Below, one piece after another: positions 45,824 through 55,033 of a DNA stretch of 59,741 nt (within the stretch, counting starts at the first letter, position 1; each line of letters starts with the position of its first letter). The notes below the pieces were generated by a model. It was not told the DNA's origin and made no database searches. It saw only the letters and a list, made by a program, of their open reading frames with translations. The position numbers were made by a program, and so were the translations under genes. Location of the stretch: NCBI RefSeq assembly GCF_900098925.1, contig NZ_LT622354.1:54532-114272 (forward strand), written 5' to 3'. The DNA is from Bacillus massiliglaciei (GTDB taxonomy: Bacteria; Bacillota; Bacilli; Bacillales; DSM-1321).

Positions 45824-46729
45824 TTACACAATTTCCTTCGAAAGCCGGAAGTATTTGAGTTTGACGATGGTCAGCAGCTCCGGCAAAATGATGCCGATTA
45901 CGATTAAGCTTAGTCCGAGCCACTGAAGGGGAGAGACGGTCTCATGTAATAAAAGGATGGAGATGACGGTAGCGGAAGGCAATTCGGCCGCACACAGTAT
46001 TCCGCCAAGCCCTAAGCCGACTTTCGGGAAAGCGACTGCAAACATGAAGAATGGAATAATTACGCCAAGAACGGCGAGCAGCAGTCCATACTGCCAAAGT
46101 TCCGTTGTAGCAAGCCTAGTGACCAGCTGTATTGGATTTGTTGTGCAAACGGCGGTCAGCATGGCTCCTGTCCCGATATAAAACAGCCGCTTGGCAGTAG
46201 GTTCATGGGTGGCAACTCTGGAATTGCAGAATATATACAGGGAAAAGAACAGAGCTGCCAATAAACCAAATCCGATTCCTTTTAGACTGAGTCCGGCCAA
46301 GGGCTGTCCGAAAAAGGAGCCTGCAAATAAAGTTCCGGCAAATAACAAGATGACTGCCAGAAGTTTGTTCCGGCTTGGCAATTTCCGGGTCACTAGACTT
46401 TCGAGAAAAACGCCGATCCATGTAAATTGAAACAAGAAGACAACAGCAATCGATGCCGGCAATTCCTCGATCGACAGCGAATAGGTTTTACCGACAAGGG
46501 TCGTCAGCATGCCTGTCAATAACAGCAAAAAAGCATTCTTACCCGAGATGGAATAGCGGAATGAGAATAAAAACAGTAAGCTGATGAGGATCCAGCCAAG
46601 CAAATATTGCCCTCCAACCAATTCTCCGGAAGTAAAACCTGCATGAAATCCTATTTTTATAATGGTGGACAACGTTCCGTAGGAGATGGCACCTATTATA
46701 ATCATGAGTGAATATTTAAAAAGATTCAT
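45824..46729 (-). CDS. EamA-family (DMT superfamily) exporter
   Basis: 301 residues with about ten membrane helices in two EamA repeats; ISYGTLSTIIKIGFHAGF at the N-terminus and GLGLGGILCAAELPSATVISILLLHE in the second half are typical. Such proteins export amino acids or metabolites. ATG 46729 is favoured, with GGAGG six bases before it. It diverges from a MarR gene and has a structured leader with an intrinsic terminator. Confidence 0.88.
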   Translation of the reverse strand: MNLFKYSLMIIIGAISYGTLSTIIKIGFHAGFTSGELVGGQYLLGWILISLLFLFSFRYSISGKNAFLLLLTGMLTTLVGKTYSLSIEELPASIAVVFLFQFTWIGVFLESLVTRKLPSRNKLLAVILLFAGTLFAGSFFGQPLAGLSLKGIGFGLLAALFFSLYIFCNSRVATHEPTAKRLFYIGTGAMLTAVCTTNPIQLVTRLATTELWQYGLLLAVLGVIIPFFMFAVAFPKVGLGLGGILCAAELPSATVISILLLHETVSPLQWLGLSLIVIGIILPELLTIVKLKYFRLSKEIV

Positions 46730-46796
46730 CATAAACCTCCCTTAAAAGTAAATACAGTTCTCTGACGATCCGCTCAGAAAAAAGATGTAAAACATA

Positions 46797-46828
46797 AAAA
46801 ACGCCACTTGTCATGAACAGACAAGTGA
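46797..46828 (-). terminator. Terminator in the leader of the EamA gene
   Basis: Minus-strand CACTTGTC/GACAAGTG stem with a seven-base loop, then GGCG and T6. It lies ~70 bases before the start codon and downstream of the promoter, so expression needs read-through. Confidence 0.75.
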
Positions 46829-46864
46829 CGAACGAAAAAAGGCGAAGCCTCTTAAAATTTCGTC

Positions 46865-46881
46865 TCTCAAACAGAGCTTGA
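46865..46881. promoter_or_regulatory. Inverted repeat near the EamA transcript start
   Basis: TCAAACAGAGCTTGA-type palindrome (CTCAA / TTGAG) about 15 bases downstream of the likely transcription start: either a MarR operator or an RNA hairpin. Confidence 0.45.
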
Positions 46882-46898
46882 GTTTAAAGATATATACT

Positions 46899-46927
46899 AG
46901 AATAATTTCATTTTCCAAGATTGTCAA
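46899..46927 (-). promoter_or_regulatory. SigA-type promoter of the EamA gene
   Basis: Minus-strand TTGACA (perfect), 17 bases, TATTCT. Leader length to the start codon is ~160 bases. Confidence 0.7.
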
Positions 46928-47013
46928 TCTATCATTATTTGCCTCTTTTTTTGACAGTTCTTTTCAGATTCTTTAGAGTTAATAGAAGATAGGAAATAAG
47001 GGGGAGAAACAGG

Positions 47014-47481
47014 CTGGATATCACAACAGAAATCATGAACAGTATTGAATTGAGTGTATTCAGGGTCAGGAAGAAATTGAAGAAGATTGTCGAAATTAAT
47101 ATCGCGCCGTACGGGATAACGACCTCCCAATTTTATATTTTGATGCTGATCAAAAGAAAGGGCTCCGTAAGGTCCACCCAGCTTGCCGAGTTGTTAAATG
47201 TTAAACCGAGCGCCATTACGGTACTGATTGACAGGCTGGCAGAACTGGAATATGTGGACAGACATCCTTCCCGATTAGACAGGAGAGTAACGGAGCTGGA
47301 GCTGAGCAAAAAGGGGAAAGAGGCACTCGTGCACATCATGGCAGACCATAATGAGCTTTTTGAACGCCATATTGACTTCTTTTCATTGGAGGAGCTTGAG
47401 AAGCTGTTGGCTGAACTTCAAAAACTAGAAAATGTCGCAGATAAAATTCTCGATGGACTTCCGCCGCAATCTTCAATTTAA
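47014..47481 (+). CDS. MarR-family transcriptional regulator
   Basis: About 155 residues (148 from ATG 47035). Winged HTH with YGITTSQFYILMLIKRKGSV, TQLAELLNVKPSAITVLIDRL and the wing HPSRLDRRVTELELSKKG. Start: ATG 47035 has no nearby ribosome binding site, whereas an AAGGGGGAG site lies seven bases before the in-frame CTG 47014, so a CTG start seems possible. Divergent from the EamA exporter, which it probably controls (inference). Confidence 0.85.
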   Translation: MDITTEIMNSIELSVFRVRKKLKKIVEINIAPYGITTSQFYILMLIKRKGSVRSTQLAELLNVKPSAITVLIDRLAELEYVDRHPSRLDRRVTELELSKKGKEALVHIMADHNELFERHIDFFSLEELEKLLAELQKLENVADKILDGLPPQSSI

Positions 47482-47497
47482 AATAAGCATAAAAAGG

Positions 47498-47519
47498 GGC
47501 TGCAGGAAATCCTGCAGCC
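47498..47519. terminator. Terminator hairpin, left copy flanking IS B copy 2
   Basis: Palindrome GGCTGCAGGA/TCCTGCAGCC with an AA centre, A-rich before and T-rich after. It terminates marR. Identical to 49107-49128. Confidence 0.85.
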
Positions 47520-47591
47520 TTTTGTCTTTTTGAGATTTTCTTAGGTATTTTATGGTCTGATTTTAAGCAAAATGCTCTTCGGTATTCTATT

Positions 47592-48922
47592 TTAGACCAT
47601 AGCCGAAGCTTGCCATGTCCAATTGGCAAGCTTCTTTAAATTCATAGCAGCAAAAGTAAGCATCGCCTGCATGGACAATTTTTTAATCCCTCGAAGTCGC
47701 AAAGACACGTTCAATCGTTTCTTTGCGTCTTGCATATATTTGTTTGATATTTTTTTTGATGACGAAGATGATCTGCTTCCTCCACATACTGCGCCCAAAT
47801 ATGACGTTCAATCATTTTTCTGTGCTCCTTACTATTTGTACATTGAGCGAGTAAAGGACAATTGGCACATTGAACTGGGTTCGACTTGTATTGGCGTTTG
47901 CCTTCTTTGGTGGTAGTTGAATATTTTAGAACCTGTCCTTCCGGACATAGGTAGCAATCATAGTACTCGTCATATACATAATGGTGCTTGCGTAAAAACC
48001 CATCTTTCGTTTTGTACCTTGTATAAGGAAGTACTGGTTGAATCTCATGTTCAAATAAGAATTTAGTAATCGCAGGAGTTTTATAAGCAGCATCGGCAGC
48101 AACAGCAAGTGGCTTCTTCACTTTTTCCATAACCTTTTCAACAAGTGGCTGAAGCATATGACTATCATGAACATTTCCAGGTGTCACAACCGCCCCAAGT
48201 ATAAACCCATACCGGTCCGCAGCCGCATGGAATGAATAAGCAAACTGTTTCGTTCTTTCATCTTTTACATAATAGCCACTTTCAGGATCTGTTGTACTCT
48301 CTTTAATCTCCTTAACTTCTTCTTTTTCAAATTTATCTGATGGGAATGGTTTCTTCCCATGATCAACTCGATCCTGATTCAATTCTTCTTGAAGTTTAGC
48401 TTCATATGCCCGAGTCTCTTTACGAACTATCTTCTTTTCGAATTTACGTTTATTCGCACTTGCTTTAACATGTGTTGAATCGATGAAGACATGGTCAGCA
48501 CTTAGTAGTCCTTTATCTGCAATTTCTTTAAGAATTCGATAGAAAATCTGTTCGAAGATATCCGTATCTTGGAAACGACGTTCATAATTTTTACCGAAGG
48601 TAGAAAAGTGCGGTACTTCTGAATGAAATCCAAACCCTAAAAACCAACGATACGCCATATTTTTTTCAATTTCTCTTATTGTTTGACGCATTGAACGAAT
48701 TCCAAATACATATTGAACAAATGTCATTTTAATTAATACGACTGGATCAACACTAGGTCGACCTAGTGTTAAATACAGTGATTCAACTAGTGGATAGATG
48801 AAAGAAAAATCAATAGCTGATTCAAGCTTTCTGACCAAATGATCCTGTGGTACAAGTTGCTCTATTGTAATCATTTCCATTTGATCACGTTCACTTATTT
48901 GATTTTTTGTCATCATATCCAT
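47592..48922 (-). pseudogene. IS1182-family transposase, frameshifted and deleted
   Basis: Reads like copy 1 until about residue 390, where an A-run expansion (CAAAACGATA changed to eight A) adds one base and shifts the frame at position ~47752. About 40 bases later, 36 bases of copy 1 encoding the region after the catalytic ERVFA are replaced by a single A at ~47697. The first fragment (403 codons, 47711-48922) ends in a shifted tail; the C-terminus (47592-) is out of frame. The catalytic Glu is lost from the frame, so it should be inactive. Confidence 0.9.
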
Positions 48923-48959
48923 TCACCTCAGAGGATTTATTTAGAAAGGAGTAGATTGT

Positions 48960-49066
48960 AGTGCAGGCGGCGACTCCTGCGGGAAAAGCGTGAAGGCCGA
49001 TACCCCGCAGGAGCAAAGCGACGAGGAGGATTGGGCCACGCCCGCGGAAAGCGTCCGCCGAAACGA
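48960..49066. repeat. Structured GC-rich module in IS B copy 2
   Basis: Reverse-complement counterpart of 36078-36184, nearly identical. Confidence 0.75.
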
Positions 49067-49106
49067 AAATTAACTAACACTATTTCTTAAAAGAAAAAAG
49101 ACTGTA

Positions 49107-49128
49107 GGCTGCAGGAAATCCTGCAGCC
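49107..49128. terminator. Terminator hairpin, right copy flanking IS B copy 2
   Basis: The same palindrome as at 47498-47519, followed by T6 on the plus strand and A tracts on the other side. It lies four bases from the ygaE stop and serves that minus-strand gene. Confidence 0.8.
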
Positions 49129-49132
49129 TTTT

Positions 49133-50224
49133 TTAGTCCGTATCCTGTTGAACAGAAATCTCATTGACTCCCTGGTGATAGGACTGGAAGCTTGAGATTA
49201 ATTTTTCCAGGTGTTCCAGCTGTTCTTCATATTCGATGATCGCCGAAATCAGCGGAACAATCCTGGCTGAAAAGTGGGTGATGTTGCAATCCGCATCATC
49301 CAGATGTTTCTGCTGCTCAAAGAAGAGAGTGAGCAGCTCCTGACGATGGAAAAATTCTTCTTTCGGATCGCTGATGGCCCCGATTGATTTGATTTTATCA
49401 ATATGCTGGAGCAGCAGGCGTTCGTGCTTCAAAATTAATTGATCGATATGCATGAAAACATCCTTTTGGAAGGTCTCTGGCATATGATGAATTTCATTTT
49501 CAAACTTATGCAGCCTTTTTAACGTTTCAAAAGCTTTCTTTGTCGTTGTAATGATCTGCCTATAGACAACCAATTTCCTTGCAGTGGCAAGCCTGTTCCT
49601 TTTGAAGTAATCTCTTTCTTCTTTGAACATCGAGTAGGTTTGTTCGATCTTCATGAGATCGTCCTTCAGTCTGTCGATGTCCTTTTTCAAAAAGGTGTGC
49701 TCAGAAGCGTGTCTTGTACTAATCCGAATCCACTTAATGATATCTTCCGTAGCTTCGTTTATCCGATTATATAACCTAGTTTCATATTTAGGCGGTATAA
49801 AGACAAGATTTACTACAAAGGATGATAGAATACCCAGCAGTACGGAAGAAAAACGGATAAAGGCAAAGTGCAAAAACTCGCCCTGTTGGCTTTCCATTAA
49901 GGCGATAACCGTAACAATGGAAAGGACGATGGTCTTCTCCATTTTCAATCTTAGGTTGATGGAAATGACGATGATAACGGCAAGGCCTACAATGAATAGA
50001 TGGTTGCCGAACAAAAGGACAAACGTGACAGCAACAATCGCACCGATAATATTTCCTTGAATCTGCTCAAGAACCGTTTGATAGGAACGGTATATCGTTG
50101 GCTGAATCGCAAATATGGCCGCAATTCCTGCTAAGACGGGAGCTGGCATATTTAAAAGCTCTGATAAATATAAGGCCAAAACAATGGCTATTCCCGTTTT
50201 TAATATGCGGGCACCTAGCTTCAT
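49133..50224 (-). CDS. ygaE: Aromatic-acid-exporter-family membrane protein YgaE (UPF0421)
   Basis: 363 residues. Four or five N-terminal membrane helices (GARILKTGIAIVLALYLSEL, PVLAGIAAIFAIQPTIYRS, QIQGNIIGAIVAVTFVLLFG) then a ~200-residue helical cytoplasmic domain. Matches UPF0421/ArAE_1, which includes B. subtilis YgaE (about 350 residues), next to gsaB. AGAAAGGA lies 11 bases before ATG 50224. Substrate unknown. Confidence 0.88.
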   Translation of the reverse strand: MKLGARILKTGIAIVLALYLSELLNMPAPVLAGIAAIFAIQPTIYRSYQTVLEQIQGNIIGAIVAVTFVLLFGNHLFIVGLAVIIVISINLRLKMEKTIVLSIVTVIALMESQQGEFLHFAFIRFSSVLLGILSSFVVNLVFIPPKYETRLYNRINEATEDIIKWIRISTRHASEHTFLKKDIDRLKDDLMKIEQTYSMFKEERDYFKRNRLATARKLVVYRQIITTTKKAFETLKRLHKFENEIHHMPETFQKDVFMHIDQLILKHERLLLQHIDKIKSIGAISDPKEEFFHRQELLTLFFEQQKHLDDADCNITHFSARIVPLISAIIEYEEQLEHLEKLISSFQSYHQGVNEISVQQDTD

Positions 50225-50363
50225 ATAGTAAAAGTTCCTTTCTTGTTTTTAAAATTAAATTAAACAGCATCCATGCTTTACATTTAAAATTTACACTAAT
50301 TCGGGAAAAAGTAAACAAAAAGAAATATACAACCTATTGTACTTCATTTCAACTATTAATATG

Positions 50364-50466
50364 ATATTTAGGTTATTTTATCTAATAACCGAAGAAAAAG
50401 GAAGAAAAGCGCCTGCTGTGAGGGAGTCAGCCCACTTGGATGGGAACAGTACGGAAGCCGGAGATA
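50364..50466. other. Intergenic stretch with GC-rich patch
   Basis: Within AT-rich surroundings, 50408-50465 is GC-rich and contains possible small hairpins (GCTG...CAGC, CCCA...TGGG). No ORF and no known RNA recognised. Confidence 0.3.
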
Positions 50467-50467
50467 G

Positions 50468-50500
50468 AAAAAACCTGTGACGGAAGGTCACAGGTTTTTT
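50468..50500 (-). terminator. Bidirectional terminator after gsaB
   Basis: AAAAAACCTGTGAC/GTCACAGGTTTTTT, 12-14 bp stem with loop GGAAG; T6 on both strands. Confidence 0.93.
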
Positions 50501-50516
50501 AGGCTGGTATTCGTTT

Positions 50517-51812
50517 TTATTCATTGCCAAGCTGTTTGAAGGCCCGGTTTACAGCTTTAAGCGTTTCTTGAATGTCAGCTTCTGTATGAGCTGTAGTTAA
50601 GAACCATGCTTCATACTTGGAAGGGGCCAGGTTCACGCCTTCCGCAAGCATCAATTTGAAGAATCTGCCGAATTTCTCGCCGTCTGTATTTTGAGCCTGC
50701 TCATAATTCGTGACTTTCTCATCCGTAAAGTAAACGGTGAGCGCACCTTTTAAGCGATTGATCGTAATCGTCACGCCATGTTCGGCAGCCGCCTCCAAAA
50801 TACCTTTTTCAAGGATTCCTCCCAAACGGTCAAGTTCGTCGTAGACACCTTCTTGTTTAAGCACTTCAAGACAGGCGATTCCGGAAAGCATGGAAGCAGG
50901 GTTGCCGGCCATGGTTCCTGCCTGATAAGCAGGTCCGAGGGGAGCAACAGTTTCCATAATTTCTTTTTTGCCGCCATAAGCACCGATTGGAAGTCCGCCG
51001 CCAATGACCTTGCCCATAGCCGTAAGGTCAGGCTTTAAGCCAAGCATGTCCTGTGCTCCGCCGTACATGAAACGGAAAGCGGTAATAACTTCATCAAAAA
51101 TAACAAGTGCCCCTGCTTCATGAGACAGTTCAATGACATCTTCCAGGAATCCCGGTTTTGGCTCCACAATTCCAAAATTGCCGACAATCGGTTCAACAAG
51201 AACGCCTGCGATCTCATTGCCCCACTTAGCCAATGCTTCCTTAAATGGTTCAATATCGTTGAACGGCACCGTAATGACTTCCTGAGCGATGCTTTGCGGA
51301 ACGCCGGCTGAATCCGGGGTGCCGAGTGTAGAAGGGCCTGATCCGGCAGCCACTAGGACTAAATCGGAATGGCCGTGATAGCATCCTGCGAATTTAATGA
51401 CTTTGTTTCGGCCGGTGTAAGCCCGTGCGACCCGAATTGTTGTCATGACCGCTTCTGTGCCGGAATTGACGAAACGGACCTTATCAAGGTTGGGCATTGC
51501 TTCTTTCAGCATTTTAGCGAATGTCACTTCATGTTTGGTCGGTGTTCCGTAGAGGACACCTGTTTCCGCTGCATGTGTAATCGCTTTGGTGATGTGCGGA
51601 TGGGCATGTCCGGTAATGATTGGACCGTAGGCTGCGAGATAATCAATGTATTTGTTGCCGTCCACATCCCAGAAATAAGCGCCTTCTCCGCGTTCCATCG
51701 CAACTGGTGATCCGCCTCCGACGGCCTTATAAGAACGTGACGGGCTGTTTACACCGCCAACGATATGTTCAAGTGCTTCTTTATGTAGCAATTCAGAGTT
51801 TTTGAATTCCAC
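50517..51812 (-). CDS. gsaB: Glutamate-1-semialdehyde 2,1-aminomutase GsaB
   Basis: 431 residues, PLP enzyme converting glutamate-1-semialdehyde to 5-aminolevulinate in haem synthesis. N-terminal [43 protein letters not shown] and PLP-lysine segment [17 protein letters not shown]. Position after ygaE identifies it as GsaB, the second copy (HemL being elsewhere). GTG 51812 has GAGGAGG seven bases upstream. Confidence 0.94.
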   Translation of the reverse strand: MEFKNSELLHKEALEHIVGGVNSPSRSYKAVGGGSPVAMERGEGAYFWDVDGNKYIDYLAAYGPIITGHAHPHITKAITHAAETGVLYGTPTKHEVTFAKMLKEAMPNLDKVRFVNSGTEAVMTTIRVARAYTGRNKVIKFAGCYHGHSDLVLVAAGSGPSTLGTPDSAGVPQSIAQEVITVPFNDIEPFKEALAKWGNEIAGVLVEPIVGNFGIVEPKPGFLEDVIELSHEAGALVIFDEVITAFRFMYGGAQDMLGLKPDLTAMGKVIGGGLPIGAYGGKKEIMETVAPLGPAYQAGTMAGNPASMLSGIACLEVLKQEGVYDELDRLGGILEKGILEAAAEHGVTITINRLKGALTVYFTDEKVTNYEQAQNTDGEKFGRFFKLMLAEGVNLAPSKYEAWFLTTAHTEADIQETLKAVNRAFKQLGNE

Positions 51813-51905
51813 TTGTATTCCTCCTCTATAAATACGCATATCCTTATCCATCATAGCACTTTTTGTTCGGAATATGGAGGGATGTGCTGAAAACAGCCAT
51901 ATTCC

Positions 51906-52217
51906 TTAAACTGCAATATATTCTTTGATAAATGTCAGGACAGCGAGGATGGTCTGGGCATCCTCCACATCAAATTTCTGGCGTTTGAATTCCCCGCTTG
52001 ATTGATAATAGATGATTTCGCCTGTTCCTTTTGTTTCATTGATCTCAAGCCGGAACATAAGCAAGGTCTCTGCAATGGAGCCTCCTTCATCTCTTTGAAC
52101 AATTTGGCCAAGCACTTCGTTGTATTCATTTTCATACAAAAAATCAAGCTGCTGGGAGGCTGCAATCTTTTCTGTCTGAGAGAGAATCAGATGCTCCAGA
52201 CTTTGGTTTTCATTCAT
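51906..52217 (-). CDS. Conserved hypothetical protein
   Basis: 103 residues starting MNENQSLEHLILSQTEKIAA. AAAGGAG lies seven bases before ATG 52217. No membrane segment. It appears to form an alpha/beta fold with GTGEIIYYQSSGEFKRQKF and a final helix (ILAVLTFIKEYIAV). I do not recognise the family. It lies between gsaB and an ABC-2 exporter operon on the other strand. Confidence 0.72.
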   Translation of the reverse strand: MNENQSLEHLILSQTEKIAASQQLDFLYENEYNEVLGQIVQRDEGGSIAETLLMFRLEINETKGTGEIIYYQSSGEFKRQKFDVEDAQTILAVLTFIKEYIAV

Positions 52218-52317
52218 ATTTACCGCTCCTTTATTTTTAAGCATTATTATTGTTTAATAAGCTGCAGTTGGCTAAACTAATTGATTAGGACTGATCATAT
52301 GTGGAGGAAGGAATCGA

Positions 52318-53325
52318 ATGAGTAATGCAATCGAAGTAAGACAGCTGCGGAAGGATTTTAAATCGTATACGAGCAGAGCTGGTCTGAAAGGGGCTTTTCG
52401 GGATCTGCTAGTAAGAAACTATAAAGTCGTTTCAGCTGTGAACGATATTAATTTTACTGTAAAAAAAGGAGAGATGGTAGCTTATATTGGGGAAAATGGA
52501 GCAGGGAAATCGACAACGATTAAAATGCTTACCGGTATATTAACGCCGACCTCTGGTGAAATCATGGTTAATGGAATGAATCCGCATAAGGAACGGGAGC
52601 GTTTTACCCGGACGATCGGAGTCGTATTCGGCCAGCGTTCACAGCTCTGGTGGGATATTGCCGTACAGGAATCCTTCCGGCTTTTAAAAAAAGTGTACAA
52701 GGTGAGCGATGAACAGTATAACGAGCATATGGAGCATGTAATCCGGACGCTTGATATCGGGCCGCTTCTGGACAAGCCTGTCAGAAAGCTTTCTCTCGGC
52801 CAAAGAATGCGCTGTGAGCTGGCGGCTGCTTTGATACATAATCCGCCGCTGTTATTTTTGGACGAGCCGACCATCGGGCTGGATGTACTTGTTAAATTAA
52901 AGATTCGGGAGTTCCTAAAAGAAATTAATGAGAAATATAATACAACGATTCTTTTAACGACGCATGATCTGGGCGATATTGAAGCGCTTTGCGACCGCGT
53001 CATTATGCTGGATGAGGGAAAAGTGATTTATGACGGGCAGCTCCAGAAGCTGAAGGACGACTGGCTGGAGGAAAAAGAAGTTCAGTTTCAGCTGATTGAT
53101 CCGGCCCCGCTTCAAGAATTGGAATCACTGCCGTTGCCGTTTCCGATTACATGGGAACTGGATGAAAAGCACCACACCTTTAAGGCGGTTATCAAGGATG
53201 AGGGCGATCAGATTTCTCAGCTGATATCCGCGGTTGTTTCCCATTATAAAATCAAGGATGTTAAAATCCATGAAACGAGCATTGAGGAAATTGTGCGCGG
53301 CATTTATGAAAAAGGAGCAGTCTGA
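52318..53325 (+). CDS. ABC-2 exporter ATPase
   Basis: 335 residues. Walker A GENGAGKSTTIKML, signature LSLGQRMRCELAAALIHNP, Walker B LLFLDEPTIGLD, H-loop LTTHDLGDIEALCDR, followed by a ~100-residue C-terminal domain as in DrrA/NatA-like export ATPases. The RSQLWWDIAVQESFRLL segment is typical for ABC-2 partners of DUF990 permeases. First gene of a three-gene operon with two permeases. Substrate unknown. Confidence 0.9.
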   Translation: MSNAIEVRQLRKDFKSYTSRAGLKGAFRDLLVRNYKVVSAVNDINFTVKKGEMVAYIGENGAGKSTTIKMLTGILTPTSGEIMVNGMNPHKERERFTRTIGVVFGQRSQLWWDIAVQESFRLLKKVYKVSDEQYNEHMEHVIRTLDIGPLLDKPVRKLSLGQRMRCELAAALIHNPPLLFLDEPTIGLDVLVKLKIREFLKEINEKYNTTILLTTHDLGDIEALCDRVIMLDEGKVIYDGQLQKLKDDWLEEKEVQFQLIDPAPLQELESLPLPFPITWELDEKHHTFKAVIKDEGDQISQLISAVVSHYKIKDVKIHETSIEEIVRGIYEKGAV

Positions 53326-53367
53326 CTCCCTTGAAGGGGCAGTTAGCATAGGAGGGAGACTGTAGAG

Positions 53368-54159
53368 TTGGACAAGTATCTTGAGATGATCCGGATGCGC
53401 TTTTTAATGATGCTCGCATATCGGACCGATTATTACACAGGCATATTAATTTACAGCATTAACATTGGCGCCTATTACTTCTTATGGGGAGCCATTTATG
53501 GGGATAAGAGTTCGATTGAAGGAATGTCCGGAGCACAGATGACTACATATGTAGCCATCGCCTGGATGGCCCGTGCTTTTTATTTTAATAACATTGACCG
53601 GGAAATTGCCACTGAAATCAAGGATGGCAAGGTAGCGGTCGAATTAATCCGTCCTTATAATTACTTGGGCATGAAAACCATGCAGGGGCTGGGGGAAGGG
53701 ATTTTTCGTTTCTTTTTCTTCTCCATACCGGGGATGGTGATCGTCTCGCTCATTTTCCCTGTACAGCTTCCGGCAGATCCGCAAATTTGGGGATTTTTTG
53801 CACTATCCCTGTTGTTTAGTTTTATCATAAATACTCAAATCAATTTGCTGACCGGCTTGATCACTTTTTTCATTTATAACGGAAATGGGCTCATTCGGGC
53901 GAAGCGGGTCATTATCGATTTGTTTTCAGGTTTGCTGCTGCCGATCAGTTTTTATCCGCTTTGGGCACAGGATGTCATGAAATATTTGCCGTTTCAGGGA
54001 ATCAGCTATATTCCAAGCATGATTTACAGCAATGGATTTACAGGCGGAGAAACGTTTGCTGCCCTACTGCAGCAATTCGTCTGGGTGTTGATTTTACTTA
54101 TTCCGATTCAGCTTCTGTGGGTGCTCGCTAAGAAACAGCTGATCATTCAGGGAGGGTGA
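53368..54159 (+). CDS. ABC-2 exporter permease (DUF990-like), subunit 1
   Basis: 263 residues, six membrane helices: begins LDKYLEMIRMRFLMMLAYRTDYYTG and contains REIATEIKDGKVAVELIRPYNYL, characteristic of the ABC-2/DUF990 permeases. TTG 53368 with GGAGGGA ten bases upstream. Acts as heterodimer with the next gene. Confidence 0.85.
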   Translation: MDKYLEMIRMRFLMMLAYRTDYYTGILIYSINIGAYYFLWGAIYGDKSSIEGMSGAQMTTYVAIAWMARAFYFNNIDREIATEIKDGKVAVELIRPYNYLGMKTMQGLGEGIFRFFFFSIPGMVIVSLIFPVQLPADPQIWGFFALSLLFSFIINTQINLLTGLITFFIYNGNGLIRAKRVIIDLFSGLLLPISFYPLWAQDVMKYLPFQGISYIPSMIYSNGFTGGETFAALLQQFVWVLILLIPIQLLWVLAKKQLIIQGG

Positions 54160-54163
54160 AGAA

Positions 54164-54949
54164 GTGTTTTATCTGTCGATGTTTTTTCAATATATCAGCC
54201 AATATATGAAAACCAGAATGCAATACCGGGCTGATTTAATCATTGAGATTTTTTCAGACTTGATGAACCAGGCGGTGAACCTTGTGTTTATCCTGGTCGT
54301 ATTTGGCCATACACAGCTGCTGAGCGGCTGGACCCGTGAGGAAATTATCTTTATTTATGGTTTTTTCCTTGTCCCGTATGCCCTGTTTTCAACGTTTTTT
54401 AATATATGGGACTTCAATGACCGCTATATTGTGAAAGGGGAGATGGACCGGATCCTGACGAGGCCGATTCACAGTCTCTTTCAGGTGGTTTTAGAGAGGA
54501 TGGAACTCGAATCTCTCTTCGGACTGATTACCGGGCTGATTATCGTTTTCTATGCAGGCATTTCTCTGGATCTGCAGATAGCTTGGTATGATCCGTTCAT
54601 TTTCGTCCTATTTGCCATTGGGGGAGCGCTCGCCTATGCAGCCATCTTTGTGATGATTGCAAGCATTGGCTTCTGGTCTGATTCCAAAACATCCATCATG
54701 CCGATGATGTACAATATCGGGAACTATGGCCGCTATCCAGTGGATATCTATAATAAGGTCATTCGGTTTATTTTAACCTGGATCATTCCATTTGCTTTTG
54801 TCGGCGTTTATCCGGCTTCCTATTTCCTTGGAAAACAGGAATGGTATTACCTTTCTTTTGCCACCCCGCTGATCGGTGTAATCTTCTTTGTGATTGCCGT
54901 TCTAATTTGGAATCAGGGTGTGAAGAAATACAGGGGAGCAGGGAACTGA
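54164..54949 (+). CDS. ABC-2 exporter permease (DUF990 family), subunit 2
   Basis: 261 residues, six membrane helices. YMKTRMQYRADLIIEIFSDL and NDRYIVKGEMDRILTRPIHSLF are family hallmarks (KGEMDR...RP). GTG 54164 follows GGAGGG. It begins four bases after the first permease gene, so both are co-translated. Confidence 0.87.
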   Translation: MFYLSMFFQYISQYMKTRMQYRADLIIEIFSDLMNQAVNLVFILVVFGHTQLLSGWTREEIIFIYGFFLVPYALFSTFFNIWDFNDRYIVKGEMDRILTRPIHSLFQVVLERMELESLFGLITGLIIVFYAGISLDLQIAWYDPFIFVLFAIGGALAYAAIFVMIASIGFWSDSKTSIMPMMYNIGNYGRYPVDIYNKVIRFILTWIIPFAFVGVYPASYFLGKQEWYYLSFATPLIGVIFFVIAVLIWNQGVKKYRGAGN

Positions 54950-55033
54950 TAAAAAGCCGCCCGCTATAAAGCGCCGATTCTCTGCTGTTCTTTTATGGAA
55001 GGACAGGGAGTATTTATAAGAGAAAGGTGTTTA

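Larger units (their letters stand above)
47517..49109 (-). mobile_element. IS1182-type insertion sequence B, copy 2 (decayed)
   Basis: Reverse-oriented relative of copy 1 at 36013-37657, with the same termini (GCCTTTTGTCTTTTT and AAAGACTGTAGGC). It is bounded on both sides by the same 22-bp terminator hairpin. The transposase is broken. Confidence 0.88.
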
